Shown piece by piece: positions 22,121-32,848 of a stretch of DNA of 64,000 nt (its first letter is position 1; each line of letters opens with the position of its first letter). This DNA comes from Eunapius fragilis (lineage: Eukaryota > Porifera > Demospongiae > Spongillida > Spongillidae), in the NCBI GenBank assembly GCA_963681505.1, contig OY811982.1:2475362-2539361 (forward strand). Reading direction: 5' to 3'. Below the pieces are notes generated by a model. That model had not been told where the DNA came from and did no database searches. It was given only the letters and a program-made list of their open reading frames with translations. A program made the translations under genes and the position numbers.

Positions 22121-22528
22121 AAGAGATGGCACACCTGTACAAAGTATAACCGTATACGTACCGTACGCCCACAAACTCAGGATCCATTATGGCTGGCTCT
22201 CGATCCTTGGGTTTGTGGCAACTGATCTCTGAAGAGAAGGTGGTGCTTATGAGTTAGCTTTGGAGAAAGCTCTATTTTGATCTCATCGTAGTACTCTGGA
22301 GTCCTGGATGAGGTAATGGGGAGGAGGACATGATGGAGGAGGTATAGAGAGGAGGAGGTGATGGTGGAGGTAATGGGGAGGAGAAAGTGATGGTGAAGGA
22401 TAGCAGAAGGAGGTTATGGGAGGAGGGAATGGTATACAGGACAGAAGACCACGCCTCCAGAAGGAATGTGCAGGAGTGTGTATACAATGTGTGGGAGTGT
22501 GTATAGTGGAGAGTTCTTGTCTTACTAG

Positions 22529-22683
22529 GAGGAGCGCTGGTTGTCATTGGCTTGTTCCTTCTCTCCATCCTCCTGGTCTCTCTGAGAGTCAGGTTTGATA
22601 GCACTGCATTGTCTTGGGGGGAGTATGAAAGATGGCTATGTTCATCAACAGGAGGTGACATGCCAGGCCTTCGTCCAAAGTAA
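22529..22683 (+). CDS. Putative last exon of a membrane protein
   Basis: Acceptor CTTACTAG is followed by a phase-1 frame of 51 codons ending in TAA. It encodes a strong hydrophobic helix (GALVVIGLFLLSILLVSLRV), then a charged tail (RFDSTALSWGEYERWL) and RPK stop. The pattern of one membrane span, polar tail and stop is typical of a C-terminal exon. I could not place upstream exons; a short ATG-starting frame at 22189-22255 is a weak candidate. The opposite strand is also open here, so this could be coincidental. Family not recognised. Confidence 0.35.
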
Positions 22684-24447
22684 GGTTAGCTTGAAGCAGG
22701 CATAGGCCACAGTGACTAGCAAGAAACAGGTGAAAGAGATAAGAGATAAGAGAGAAGTGGATAATTAGATAAAGTTGTCTATAGTTTTAAGTTGCTCACA
22801 TTTCTCTTTCAAGCAAAATACAAGCCAGTTGCTAGTCTGACCTGAGGCTAGTTCATTGCAAGATCTTTAATTGTTAACTTTTTGTGTGAAGCGCATCAGG
22901 AAGTCAACTTTGTACGCAACACACACACAGTCACCCCACCTTGTTCCAAAATCCTCACGGTATCATAGGGTATGCTGAAATCCCTGTCTTCTGGCTAGAG
23001 GTGGGGGTCAAAGCCTGTGTCCTTGCACAACTCTGAATCAACACCTGTCCTTTGCTCACTCCACAAATAAGCTGCAACAGATATAGGGGTATAGACAGGT
23101 CAGATACAAGTCTAATACACAATGTAACTGAAAGTATAACTCTTTAATCATTAACCCCCCCCCCCCCCCCCCCCCCACATAACTTTTCCCAGTTGTATTG
23201 CTTGCACTAAGCATGGACACAGTATCGACAAAACTATACACTATAAGTGCAAAATCTGTTTACACCCTCGTGACCTCCCAACGCAGACTGTGGAGAACCC
23301 CACCACACATGCTCATGCTTTTATGGTGCCTTCTTCTATAACCAGATGGCTACCTACCATGGACCCTAACCTTCCACACCAGATGGCTACCTACGGTGGA
23401 CCCTCTCACTTAACCCCTTCCACGCCAGATGGCTACCTACCGTGGACCCTCTCACTTAACCCCTTCCACACCAGATGGCTACCTCACCGTTGAAGCTGGT
23501 GGTGCGGAGGTGAAGCTGGTTGAAGAAGAGATGGGAGGAACATTACATAGGAGTACACATTAAATACATTACTTGTCATTTAGCCAAAGCTCTTTTCTGC
23601 CTTGCCTAGTACATGTGATATTCAAATTGAAGAGCGCTTTTTAAGAAAGAAGGGTCAATACTTTACTCCTTACTTCTATACTTTCCCAAAAGACGTTTAG
23701 AACAACTCATCCATCAGATGTCTCATAATCTGTTAAAAGAAATACAAGAAAGTTTTTGAAAACATTTCCTCCCAATTGTGGTGTGTGTGTGTGTGTATGT
23801 GTGTGTGTGTGTGCGTGCATGTGTGTGTGTGTGTGTGTGTGTGCGTGTGCGCGTGCGTGTGTTTGCTTCCTCAAAAGCTTGCTTCTGAGGTCCATTGTTA
23901 CTGCTTTTTCAGAAATGTCCCAATAGATGTCTGAATAGAACCATGATGCCTTCTGTATAGATGGAGACCTTCTGAACATCAGTCACACCGGTTGGGTAGA
24001 GAGTATGCAGTGAGTATCACATGCACCTTCTAGCCCATACATAACGGGGCACACTACTGAGACTGATTATATACTCTTTCTTGTTCTTCCATATAGTATC
24101 ATCATCACTCCTGTGAAGAACCTAGAGATTGCTGTTAATTAGATACTCAGGAGGAAATGTTACTTAAACTTTCTTGTACTTCTTTTAACACGCACCCTGA
24201 CCAGGGGAGGAAGCAGTGAGCTCACTGACCATGAGATACAGAGTAGTATGTGACCAGGGGATGAAGCAATGAGCACACTGACCATGAGAGAAACAGTTAG
24301 CTCACTGACCATGAGATACAGAGTAGTAGCCAGTGACCAGGGGAGGAAACAGTTAGCTCACTGGCCAGGAGATGGAAATGGTCGACATAGAAAAAAAGTG
24401 TTCTTGTTTTCAGTGAATGACACACTTGGTACATGCGTCCGATTAAC
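22684..24447. other. Repeat-rich stretch without a supported gene
   Basis: It holds a C-tract (23155-23177), a minisatellite of about 46 bp based on CCAGATGGCTACCTACCGTG (23340-23490), a TG microsatellite (23780-23863) and a minisatellite based on GACCAGGGGAGGAAGCAGTG and CTCACTGACCATGAGA (24195-24375). Remaining exons of the MFSD8-like gene should lie here, but I could not identify them. Confidence 0.5.
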
Positions 24448-25914
24448 CCTCATCTGCTCCAAATCCCACAAAGAATATTGACGCCATCAGGACATAGCCC
24501 GCCACGCTGGCGGGAAAAGCTCCCGCATAGGCATACAGCACATTGAAGATGAGGTTGATGAGGAGGGAGACCATTAGGGGCAGTGGCGGATAAAAGGGAC
24601 GCCTCCTGTCCATTGTAATGTATTTAATTACATGTCATAGCGCCTCACTGTCGTAGCTCGTGCAGGCCTAGACCTGTTAACTTGTACGTGTTAAATATCA
24701 CCCCTGCATGACACGAGGCCCTTTTTCTATTGTGCTTTTGAGCGTTCAGTTCGTACATTGCAAATTCAAATTTCAATTGCCGTCAGGAAAGTAGTAGAAC
24801 TGCGGAGTCCGCCGTCATCCGGATCCCATGGTTAAGCGTCAGCTGACTATTGCTGAAGTGTTTGCGGCGAGCAAAAAGTGTACATGCCAATGAATCATTA
24901 ATCATACGAGTGAGACTTTTAAAAAATTCATTTTGTAGCGAAGAAAGCAGAGTCCACGCTTGAGTGCCTTCCAGAGATTTGGCAACATTGCCAGAAAGTT
25001 TTGAGAACGAACCAGGTTAGTGCCCCTCCCCAAAGTTCGGTGCATTTTACCAATCATATATAGTTGCAGTAGCTGCCAGTCAGAAAGCAGACAGAAATGC
25101 ATCCTACCATGTTCCCAAATATTACAACTATCATTAAGCTACTGCTATTGACCTCTGTAACATCAAGTGGAGTGGAAAGAGCTAATTCCTCTTTGAGATT
25201 TCTATCGCAGCACTATGGGATTTAATGATTTAATGTTATTGTATGTGCACAAAGATATAGAACTTAATATTGATGTTATCATTGACAGCTATAGTCGAAA
25301 ATACCCTCGGAGGATGAAATTGACCCTATTAGTGAAGTGTAACTGTTATATAGGTATCTTTAATCATTTGTATCCGTGAATACATGTTTTATATAATTTC
25401 CAAAGTGCAAAAACAAAAAACAAAAACCCGGTGGCTAGGTTTTTGGGGCGGGGATGATGGTGCTTACTGCGCTTTCCCAGACACCCTGGCAAGTTTGGAG
25501 GGGCACGCCCCCATTCCCATCCCTATATATATGCCCCCCCCCCCCCCCCAACCTGAGGGGCTCCCTGGTCGGGTGTCTGTCAGACCAGAAACCAAAGAAG
25601 GGTGAGGCAATGAGTTGCCTCAAACTGTAGGCCGCCACCACAAACCCCAGGAAGGTGGCCGTTGCCGTGGGATTGATTTCAAAAAGGTAAGGATAAATGG
25701 CGGAGAGAAGGCTGGGGGAACGCAATTGAGGTGTAACGATGCACGTGACCGAATCTTGTAAGTCTCCCATCCCATCCCTCTCTATCGCTTGTGCGTCTTC
25801 TTGGTACTGTACTTTAACGGGGGCCGTACGAATTACGAGGTACGTAATACAGTTTGTTGACTTACTTATGGAGCTGAGAAACACGGTGAAGTACATGATA
25901 CTGTGTGAGACCAT
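24448..25914 (-). CDS. MFSD8-like major facilitator fragment (three exon candidates)
   Basis: Exon b (25711-25553, acceptor CCCCAG, donor CTCAG/GT) encodes SAIYPYLFEINPTATATFLG and SPFFGFWSDRHPTREP. This matches the first two helices and the G-x-x-SD loop of MFSD8/CLN7-type lysosomal transporters. Exon c (24605-24448, acceptor GGACAG) continues in phase with LMVSLLINLIFNVLYAYAG and MASIFFVGFGA, the third and fourth helices. Exon a (about 25914-25868) gives VSHSIMYFTVFLSSI, which fits the start of helix 1, but its donor phase does not close with exon b by one base. Either a small exon is missing or the gene is damaged. No later helices were found to the left, so I treat it as partial. MFSD8 family members sit in lysosomal membranes. 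Exon a is duplicated in inverted orientation at 56240-56475, where it is interrupted. Confidence 0.62.
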
Positions 25915-25989
25915 GATTGTGGTTGTGAGTGATAAAGCGACAGTGGTATCGAGGGTTGTGGCTTTGTGGCCTATCCGGAATCACTGCGA

Positions 25990-26155
25990 AAAACACGTCA
26001 AATCACGTCAAATTAATTCACAATTGATTTGACAGTAAAATCAAGCGCAAACAAGCGCACTTGATTTTACTGTCAAATCAAGCGTTGATTTAACAATTGA
26101 TTAAAAATCCGTTGTGAAATCAATAATTGATTTGACGCGTTTTTTTGTTGTGAAT
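25990..26155. mobile_element. Foldback element with CGCGTCAAATCAATT-type arms
   Basis: Arms containing CAAATCAATTATTGATTTGA and AAATCAAGCGC/GCGCTTGATTT fold around AAACAAG. The partner copy is at 53340-53475 in the inverted duplication and is shorter. Ends resemble those at 61340. Confidence 0.65.
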
Positions 26156-26565
26156 TGTAAACCCGGGCCCAAGCATTTTGGGCAGTAAAATAGCTTTTGC
26201 CCACGTGCTCTGCATCAAGCGGGCAGCCTTCTAATGTTTGTGTACTTGGCAAACCCGCCTGTGGTTGACTACGCGCCCCTCTAAACGGAATTCACTGTTT
26301 TTACGCGGCTTTACTGTATACATAGGGTTTCGTAACCCGTCCCTTTTCATATGTGACGCTGGAGCAAGCGGCTACTATACTGCTGCCTTATATATCTAAA
26401 TTATATTCATAATAAAGCTGTTGGACCTTCAAACCTTCCATGCTCGCGAATGTAATCGCCGGAACCTATCGTTGCTATGAGACAGCAAAAATTTTCCATT
26501 TCAAAATTATTAGGCGTTCAATTGAGAGCAGACATAAACCATAGATTATTATTAATGAACTGAAT

Positions 26566-27984
26566 ATGTCGTTTAAAAAAGTGTTTATCCCCTTTCTCGT
26601 TGTATTGGCTATCCTGCTTTTGTTCTCGGGGTTTTTTTTCGATGTCGAAAAACCACGGCCACCCGCACCTGCTTTACAAATACCATCCATAAACGGCGAA
26701 CCGATGCCAAAGGAATTGGATCCAAAGAGCAAACAGCAGACGACCCCTGTTACCGAGCAACCAACTTATCCCGTTTCCCAACAAACGATACCTACTATTA
26801 CCGAACTACCAACGACTCCTCCGATTCCAAGAAGCGCCATCGTTGAAGAGAAGTGCGCTGATGTTTGGTCACCTCTGCACAAGACTGATCCAAAGTACGC
26901 CGATAAAGTCAAGTACAAGGTTGGTGGCAATAGTTATTGTCCTGGGGTAAACGGTCAAAACCGATGGAACCCTGATAAGAAGGTTGTGGTGCGTTCCGTG
27001 TACTTAGATAAAAGACTTTGGAATGGTCATCCCTCTTCGTACGTCTTCATGGTGGAAATTGAGCGCGAAGTATTGTCTCGCGGTTCCCTCGTGAAGTGTC
27101 AGGTTGGGAACCAGACCTCGACAACCCTGGACTATATGGTACCGCAGCTTGCTCTGGACATCGATGGTTGGTGTTTCCATCTCACCCACCAAACCATTGT
27201 TGTGCACTGCTACTTAGCTCCAAATAGTGCCCCTGCAGGCAGCACGGCAGTCCTCTTCTACAAAGTTGACCAATCGTCTCCTGTTGTGTCTCGTGAGTCT
27301 GAGAAACCCCTTGCCATTCCAGGCCCAGCAGTTCCAAGACCCTCTCCGGATAAACCAACCATTGTGAGCTGTATAGCTACACAGTATGGCCAGCCTCCTT
27401 TCCTAGGAGAGTGGGTTCGCTACCAGAAGACCATTGGGATCAGCCATATCCAGATGATAGCAGAGCCCTCCATACATGACAGTGGGGCGCTGAAGGACCC
27501 TTCGGTGAAAAAGGCGATAGACGAAGGGTTCCTGACTATTGATATTTGGCACACATGGTTTAGTGCAGGTCAGATATATGACCACTCCCAGCTACTTGCC
27601 TACGAAGACTGTCTGTATCGCTTTCAGGGCACGTATGACTATCTGTTCCCACATGATGCCGATGACTTCCTCGTTCCCCTCATATCAGACCAGCGGCAAC
27701 TACCGTACTACGTCAACAAGCACTGCTCAGATGTAGGAACCTGTGAACTTTTGTGGTACCAGATGTGTCCCACATGTGGTGTCATCCGTGAGACTGGTGA
27801 AGACGGTAACGTGACAGACACACTGGCGTATTTTGATCGCTGCAGGCGTGCAACAAAGTCAGTACATAAGATACCGGTGACATTTGATGTCAGTACCCAC
27901 ACTGGACACAAGTGGACACCTGGCTATAAAAGAGCAGAGGTACCAGCTAACGACATATATGTAGCCCACATCAGGTTATTCTAG
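26566..27984 (+). CDS. Glycosyltransferase family 92 protein, intact copy C (472 aa)
   Basis: A single-exon gene with ATG at 26566 and TAG after HIRLF. Residues 1-7 are basic and cytosolic and 8-26 form one membrane anchor (VFIPFLVVLAILLLFSGFFF). A Pro/Thr-rich stem runs to about residue 100 and a GT92 (PF01697, formerly DUF23) domain fills the rest. Family marks visible are IVSCIATQYGQPPFLGEWVR, the metal-binding DADDF at 364-368 in YLFPHDADDFLVP, clustered cysteines (CSDVGTCELLWYQMC) and the C-terminal VAHIRL. This predicts a type II Golgi transferase. Characterised GT92 enzymes such as C. elegans GALT-1 add galactose, but the substrate here is unknown. The inverted copy D differs at about 14 residues and a third copy at 36914 is a truncated pseudogene. 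Flanks are mobile elements, which probably explains how the gene was copied. Confidence 0.9.
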   Translation: MSFKKVFIPFLVVLAILLLFSGFFFDVEKPRPPAPALQIPSINGEPMPKELDPKSKQQTTPVTEQPTYPVSQQTIPTITELPTTPPIPRSAIVEEKCADVWSPLHKTDPKYADKVKYKVGGNSYCPGVNGQNRWNPDKKVVVRSVYLDKRLWNGHPSSYVFMVEIEREVLSRGSLVKCQVGNQTSTTLDYMVPQLALDIDGWCFHLTHQTIVVHCYLAPNSAPAGSTAVLFYKVDQSSPVVSRESEKPLAIPGPAVPRPSPDKPTIVSCIATQYGQPPFLGEWVRYQKTIGISHIQMIAEPSIHDSGALKDPSVKKAIDEGFLTIDIWHTWFSAGQIYDHSQLLAYEDCLYRFQGTYDYLFPHDADDFLVPLISDQRQLPYYVNKHCSDVGTCELLWYQMCPTCGVIRETGEDGNVTDTLAYFDRCRRATKSVHKIPVTFDVSTHTGHKWTPGYKRAEVPANDIYVAHIRLF

Positions 27985-28206
27985 ACTAGCACACATGCAA
28001 ACAGCATGTACAAATATATTGTTGAAATATATAGGATTGCTTTGTGTGAACACTTCATGAACGCATGCAGTGTCTGTTGGTAGTAGCGGTGTGCGTAATC
28101 GATGGTATACAATGTGCGAGGGGCCTTGGTATAGTTGGGCGCGAGTAGTCGACGAAATGAGGGCGGTCAACGTATGGACCAGTTGCGCGTAAGCGATTGA
28201 ATGTTG

Positions 28207-28497
28207 ACAAGTAATAAAAACATTCTCTACACGAGAAGGTTGGTGGTATATAGGAATCAAAGGTGAGATGGTGGTGTAAAAAGCAAGGGAACAAGGCTTC
28301 TGATTGAAAACGAAAAATGAAATAGACCTATATTAGCAGCATGTTGTCATATTTTAATGTGCGTGCTAATATAGGTCTATTTCATTTTTCGTTTTCAATC
28401 AGAAGCCTTGTTCCCTTGCTTTTTACACCACCATCTCACCTTTGATTCCTATATACCACCAACCTTCTCGTGTAGAGAATGTTTTTATTATACTTGT
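28207..28497. mobile_element. Long-hairpin element H1 (291 bp)
   Basis: Starts ACAAGTAATAAAAACATTCT and ends with TTTATTATACTTGT. Arms of about 130 bp are almost exact inverse complements around a 20-30 bp loop. They share the outer 90 bp with H2-H6 but differ in inner sequence. Confidence 0.92.
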
Positions 28498-28944
28498 TTC
28501 CTAAATTTTTCTGGTGCATTTGGTATTGTATTTAGTTCTTGAAACGCACAGAATAAGTAGCATAAACGTCAACTTGCGCGAGCATGACAGGTTTATATTA
28601 GAATCTGCAATTCTGTTGAGGTGTGTACCAAATATTACACTAGTCCCCAGACTATCTCCATTGAGGAGCAAAGGATTGATAAAGGTTAAAAGCCATATAA
28701 TACAAAGAATAAATGCACTCTAAGTAAACTGATCTCACGCTATAATCAGATAAACCATGCACCACAATACATGACCAAACTGACGTAAGCAACTTTGGCG
28801 TTATACACACATTTCAAACAGCGCATATTACTGTAAAACGGAGAGACGCAAAATCTCTACCGCTGTAACTAAACTATTCCTTCCATTTTAGCGATATACC
28901 ATATGCATGCTCGATCCAACATTTATCGATGCCGTATAAACGTA

Positions 28945-29045
28945 CCTTTGGGTGGTCGTTTTGTTCTTTCTTTCGGTACCGCGCTTGACATACGCACGTT
29001 TGGCAGATCTGGCAGCATCTGGATCTTTCCACTTTTAGATGCTCG
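28945..29045 (-). pseudogene. 3' fragment of the Lys/Arg-rich repeat-protein exon (O1)
   Basis: On the minus strand the sequence reads DPDAARSAKRAYVKRG and TTTQR, followed by donor GTACGT. The same exon end with a GTATGT donor occurs at 32376, 37930 and 48909. The 5' part of the exon is not recognisable here. Hairpin H1 lies about 450 bp downstream in gene direction. Confidence 0.55.
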
Positions 29046-29224
29046 AGTGGAATCAGAATTGTCCTCATGAGATTATATGGTAAAACCATCGAATTTGATA
29101 ACGCTGGTTATATTGTACTGGTGCGTCATGAACATTGTGATAGCTGATGTAATGTGCTATTTGTAGATCAACACCAAATAAGGTACTACTAGCTTCAGCC
29201 AATTGCCCGATCGGTTAGGCGTCT

Positions 29225-29610
29225 AACAGATACCTGAAGATAACATGCGGACACATCCTGAAGCGATTGGTACACATGGCGTGCTTTACAAACGTTCCTG
29301 TCGTGAGTTATGCTATCCCGAAGGAAGAAGAAGAATAAGAAGACGACGACGGAGGAGAAATTTTAGGTGGGACTGGGTACCGACGATGGGGACGAGTATT
29401 TTTGTTCTCTAAAAGTACACCGTCTTATGACATATATTTATAACGCAGAACTGTTCTCCTTTTTGATATTGCTCGATTGCCACTAAAAGCGAAGTGACCC
29501 GACTCTTGGCTGTCCCGCTAGACGCGAGTGACGTTTTTTTAATGACATTCATGATACTGCAGGATTCCTATATGGAACCTACTCGCGTAGGTTCCGATTA
29601 ATCATTTGAT
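29225..29610. mobile_element. Solo terminal repeat of the E family
   Basis: Carries the family blocks in order: ACCAATCGCTTCA-type block (inverted), GACGACGACGG, GGGACTGGGTACC, TTTTTTTAATGACATTCAT and ATTCCTATATGGAACC, ending in a small hairpin GGAACCTACTCGCGTAGGTT. No facing partner could be matched within 5 kb to the left. Confidence 0.68.
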
Positions 29611-30439
29611 TGAACGTGACGTCACGTCCGGACTGCTAGTCTCTATGTCTTAAAGTTGTCAGCCCAAGGAACGGTAACGTTTAGTCATGAGATTTAGCCT
29701 TAGCTTTACCAACGCCATAAACAGTTGATTTTCTGGATCTAGTTTTCCTTTTTCAATTCCGTACATGAGCGCCCTCCTTTGACCCAGTACTGCAGATCAT
29801 TAACAACTGGACCAAGGAAGTTGTAGAAGGCCAAAAAATATGAACCCGGTATAGACTCTAACTAGGCAATTGCAATCATCGTGTTCGATCCTGAATTTAA
29901 TCTTTGTATAGGTGCATATTCGTTTCTGGAAGTGTTTTGAGTTTCTAGACTGATATTCTATACGGGGAGCTACTCTATTATCTATGGGAGCATTAACTAA
30001 TGATTCAGTCTGAAGGGAGCTTAGATTGAGCCCATCGGTAGGCAACGCGCTAGACTGTGAGGCATCGTCAACATGCATTGTTGGGCAACTCATGCACTTG
30101 ATAGTCGCTCACTAGTTGTTCTCCGAAATCAGCTACAGAGCTCCGTTCAAACAGTAGCAGTCCGGATGTAATTAAGGATGATTAAATTCTTTGTACCTTA
30201 CGCGCAACCAATCCATTCATTCGCGGTTTTGCGTAGTGTGGGTCAAGCACACCAGATATCTTCCCCAGCTTTAGCACCCGAGAGATTGTTATTTCACCAC
30301 ATTTGACATGATTTTTAAGTAGGTCGTCCCGACTATAAACATAATATTATACATTATTTCACAATTATTTTCCACCATATAAGGTGAAAATTAATTGTGA
30401 ATATAATTTGACACTAGCTGTGAGCTCCCCTCTGGATCC
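29611..30439. other. Gap without a supported gene
   Basis: AT-rich sequence with a weak minus-strand frame (29800-30093) of no recognised family. A short inverted repeat lies near 30357-30400 (TTTCACAATTATTTTC / GAAAATTAATTGTGAA). Confidence 0.35.
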
Positions 30440-30774
30440 TTCAATGTAGGATTGATTGAGGATTGATGAAGTCACTAATAAAACTTCACTAGCGTCTGGA
30501 GGGACAACGAAGAAACGGATCGCTTATCTCTTTATCGCGATGGAATGAGAGCACAAAGATCTACTGTTCTACGTTGGTTCCGTGTCATAAAACGGTGCGG
30601 TTATAGAGAAACAAATAATTTCCTGTATCTCGTGCCCAGTCCTAAAATAATTCTCCACCGTCGTCGTCGTCGTCTTCTACTTAGGTAAGTATAACTCGAG
30701 CTAGGAACGGTTTAGAAGGACGGGATAGTACCAATCGCTTCGAAATTCACCGGCACGTTATCCTTACATGTCAT

Positions 30775-31065
30775 ACAAGTAAATAAAAACATTCTCTAAC
30801 GAGAGAGTTGTTGGTATATAGGATTGACCAATGGTGGTGTAAAAAGCATGGAAACAAGAGTGACAGAAATATTATTGGAAAATTGAAATAGGCCTATATT
30901 TAGCCCATTATTCAGGCATGTGTGTTGTATTGTGTGCTAAATATAGGCCTATTTCAATTTTCCAATAATATTTCTGTCACTCTTGTTTCCATGCTTTTTA
31001 CACCACCATTGGTCAATCCTATATACCAACAACTCTCTCGTTAGAGAATGTTTTTATTTACTTGT
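30775..31065. mobile_element. Long-hairpin element H2 (291 bp) inside E1
   Basis: ACAAGTAAATAAAAACATTC to TTTTTATTTACTTGT with about 130-bp arms that match almost perfectly. It abuts the inner edge of the E1 left repeat, the one downstream of the O2 exon. Confidence 0.92.
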
Positions 31066-31143
31066 TTCATAAGTTTTTTTTCACCCTGTCATAGCAGTAT
31101 CATAGTCAATAATCAAATGTAGGAAGAGGATGGATGATCCCCT

Positions 31144-31413
31144 TTATCTCTTAATGCAAGAACAAATAACTTTAATAGTACTGCTGGTGGTGTGGGCAGC
31201 AGTGATGGTGGGGGCAGGAGCGCCGGTGGGGGCAGCGCTGGTGGTGCCGGCGGGAGTAGCTGCTGGTAGTGGTGTGGGCAGTGCTGCTGGTGGTGGTGGC
31301 AGAAGCGGGGCTTCTGGAGGTGGTGGGGTGAAGGGGAGAGGAGTTGGAGGATGAATGTACTCTTCCTCCTCCGACTCCTCGTTGGTGAAAAACCCGCAAA
31401 GATCGTCAGCCAT
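31144..31413 (-). CDS. Small acidic then Pro-rich hypothetical protein in E1
   Basis: An ATG at 31413 opens an 89-aa frame starting MADDLCGFFTNEESEEEEYI, followed by a Pro/Ala-rich segment and ending CSCIKR stop. It runs in the same direction as O2 and ends just before hairpin H2. The opposite strand is also open as a Gly-rich frame because of GGTGGT-like sequence, so coding status is uncertain. No family recognised. Confidence 0.35.
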   Translation of the reverse strand: MADDLCGFFTNEESEEEEYIHPPTPLPFTPPPPEAPLLPPPPAALPTPLPAATPAGTTSAAPTGAPAPTITAAHTTSSTIKVICSCIKR

Positions 31414-32375
31414 CTACATATACGTAACAGAGAGTATGATTAAATTTTTACTTCTTTATTTTTTAAAGCAAAGTGCAGAGCCTTTACACATCTACATAGA
31501 GTATTATTAAATTTTTACCTCTTTTTGCTAGTGGATGAGTGGCTTTTATACCTGCAAAGCCTTAACACGTGTGCAGACTGTGAGTCCAATTCCATCATAT
31601 TAATGACAGGGAGGGAAGGGGTGTATGCGTGTCAGTTGTGCTAAAATTCTATTGGTCAAATTTGATCCAGTAAAAATGGTCCCATCTAAACATGGAGGTG
31701 TAGCCTACATGCAGTTAAGTTGTATAGATGGGTAGTGTGGGAACTAAGGAAGTGAACTACATGGCAGCATGTAGATCGATCGATAAGGATATGTTCTCAG
31801 GTGAGGTCCTATCTGTGGACAGGGTCTGCAGCTTTATAAGTGTGGGCAGAAGGTCTGTTATTATTTCACTACATAAATGTGAGTGTGCTGCTAGAAGTAC
31901 CTGATGGTGGCTTATCTTACTTACTGCTGCACAGGCAGATCACTACCCCTAAGAATAGCTTTTTCAAGACCACCATTATACTCCATTGGTGCATGAGATT
32001 TGGGTTTATACAAGGAGTAGCTATATGGGAAAAGGATATAGTTGCAGCTATTTTGAGTTCTCAGCCCTTGCAACTGTAACTATATTCATACAGTTGCAAC
32101 ATTCACGGCTAGACAAGGAAGTCTTCAGATAAGGAAGCTTTATCAGATTAAAACAATAGACACTACTGTACACACAGTTGAGTCACCATGCATGCTTTAC
32201 ATGTAAAGTTAATGGTTTTGTGCAGATCCGTGCTGTACATAGTCGGGCGGGCCCTACTACCCACAGGTAGTAGGGTGACAAACCCGACCAAACGCGGTAG
32301 TAGGGTCGCCCGACTATGCTGTACAAATGCTGCATGCACAGCTTTTTAATGTTAATACAACATGCCATAACATAC
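31414..32375. other. Interior of E1 without a supported gene
   Basis: Includes a palindromic segment at about 32240-32315, where GTCGGGCGGGCCCTACTACC is faced by GGTAGTAGGGTCGCCCGAC. Otherwise it is AT-rich, and it would be the intron after O2. Confidence 0.45.
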
Positions 32376-32848
32376 CTTTGGGTGGTAGTGGTAGGCTAGT
32401 TCTGTGACCCCTGCGATACCGCGTCCTCTCGGCAGCACATTTAGCCAATCAGACATGCCAGCGGGATCATTTCAATACCGTCTCCTTTCAGATGCTTTAA
32501 TGGTAGCTGATATTTCTCCCTATTAGCAGCGCGATTTCCATCGAGGTCCTCTTCATATCGCCGCCTTTAGTTTTAGCAGCACGGTTCTCATCGAGGTTCT
32601 TCATATCGCCGCCTTTGAGCAGCACGGTTCTCCTTGGGGTCCTCTTCGTATCGCCACCTTTTAGCAGATCGCTTAGATTCAATATCGGCCTTGTAGCTGT
32701 CGCGTACAGAGGCCTTCTTTTTTTTGGGATTAGCCTTGTAGAGCGCTCGGGCTTTAGCTTTGTTCTCGTATTGCTTTTGGAGGTATTCCGCTCGTTGCTT
32801 AGATCTCTTCTTTTGCATTTTTAGAAAAAGAACTTCACTATTAGCCAA
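32376..32848 (-). pseudogene. Lys/Arg-rich repeat-protein exon O2 (KRRRYEE type)
   Basis: ATG at 32848 starts a frame with YENKAKARALYKANPKKKKA, then SVRDSYKADIESKRSAKRWR and RYEEDPKENRAAQRRRYEEP. Two single-base shifts later the same pattern resumes (RRYEEDLDGNRAANREKYQ). The exon ends at CCCAAAG with donor GTATGT at 32375. Such roughly 15-residue basic repeats are common N-terminal parts of transposon-borne proteins in sponges and cnidarians. Here the frame is broken, so it is a pseudogene. Confidence 0.7.

Larger units (their letters stand above)
25980..28170. repeat. Left arm of a 2.2-kb inverted duplication carrying GT92
   Basis: From GTGGCCTATCCGGAATCAC near 25968 to GAGGGCGGTCAAC near 28170, the sequence matches the reverse complement of 51340-53490. 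Homology continues beyond the gene on both sides, so the event copied genomic DNA, not mRNA. Confidence 0.9.

Noticed and set aside
21412-22232. Long Cys/Val/Met/Tyr frames over the TG and TGTA tracts
   Set aside because: They are pure microsatellite translations with no gene evidence.
25435-25552. Extension of the MFSD8-like frame through GGGGG and IYRDGNGG
   Set aside because: The residues are encoded by a G-tract after a good splice donor at 25552, so it is intron.
26566-27984. GT92 copies as processed retrocopies because they lack introns
   Set aside because: Homology between copies extends several hundred bases beyond the gene on both sides and there is no poly-A tail or target duplication, so genomic duplication fits better.
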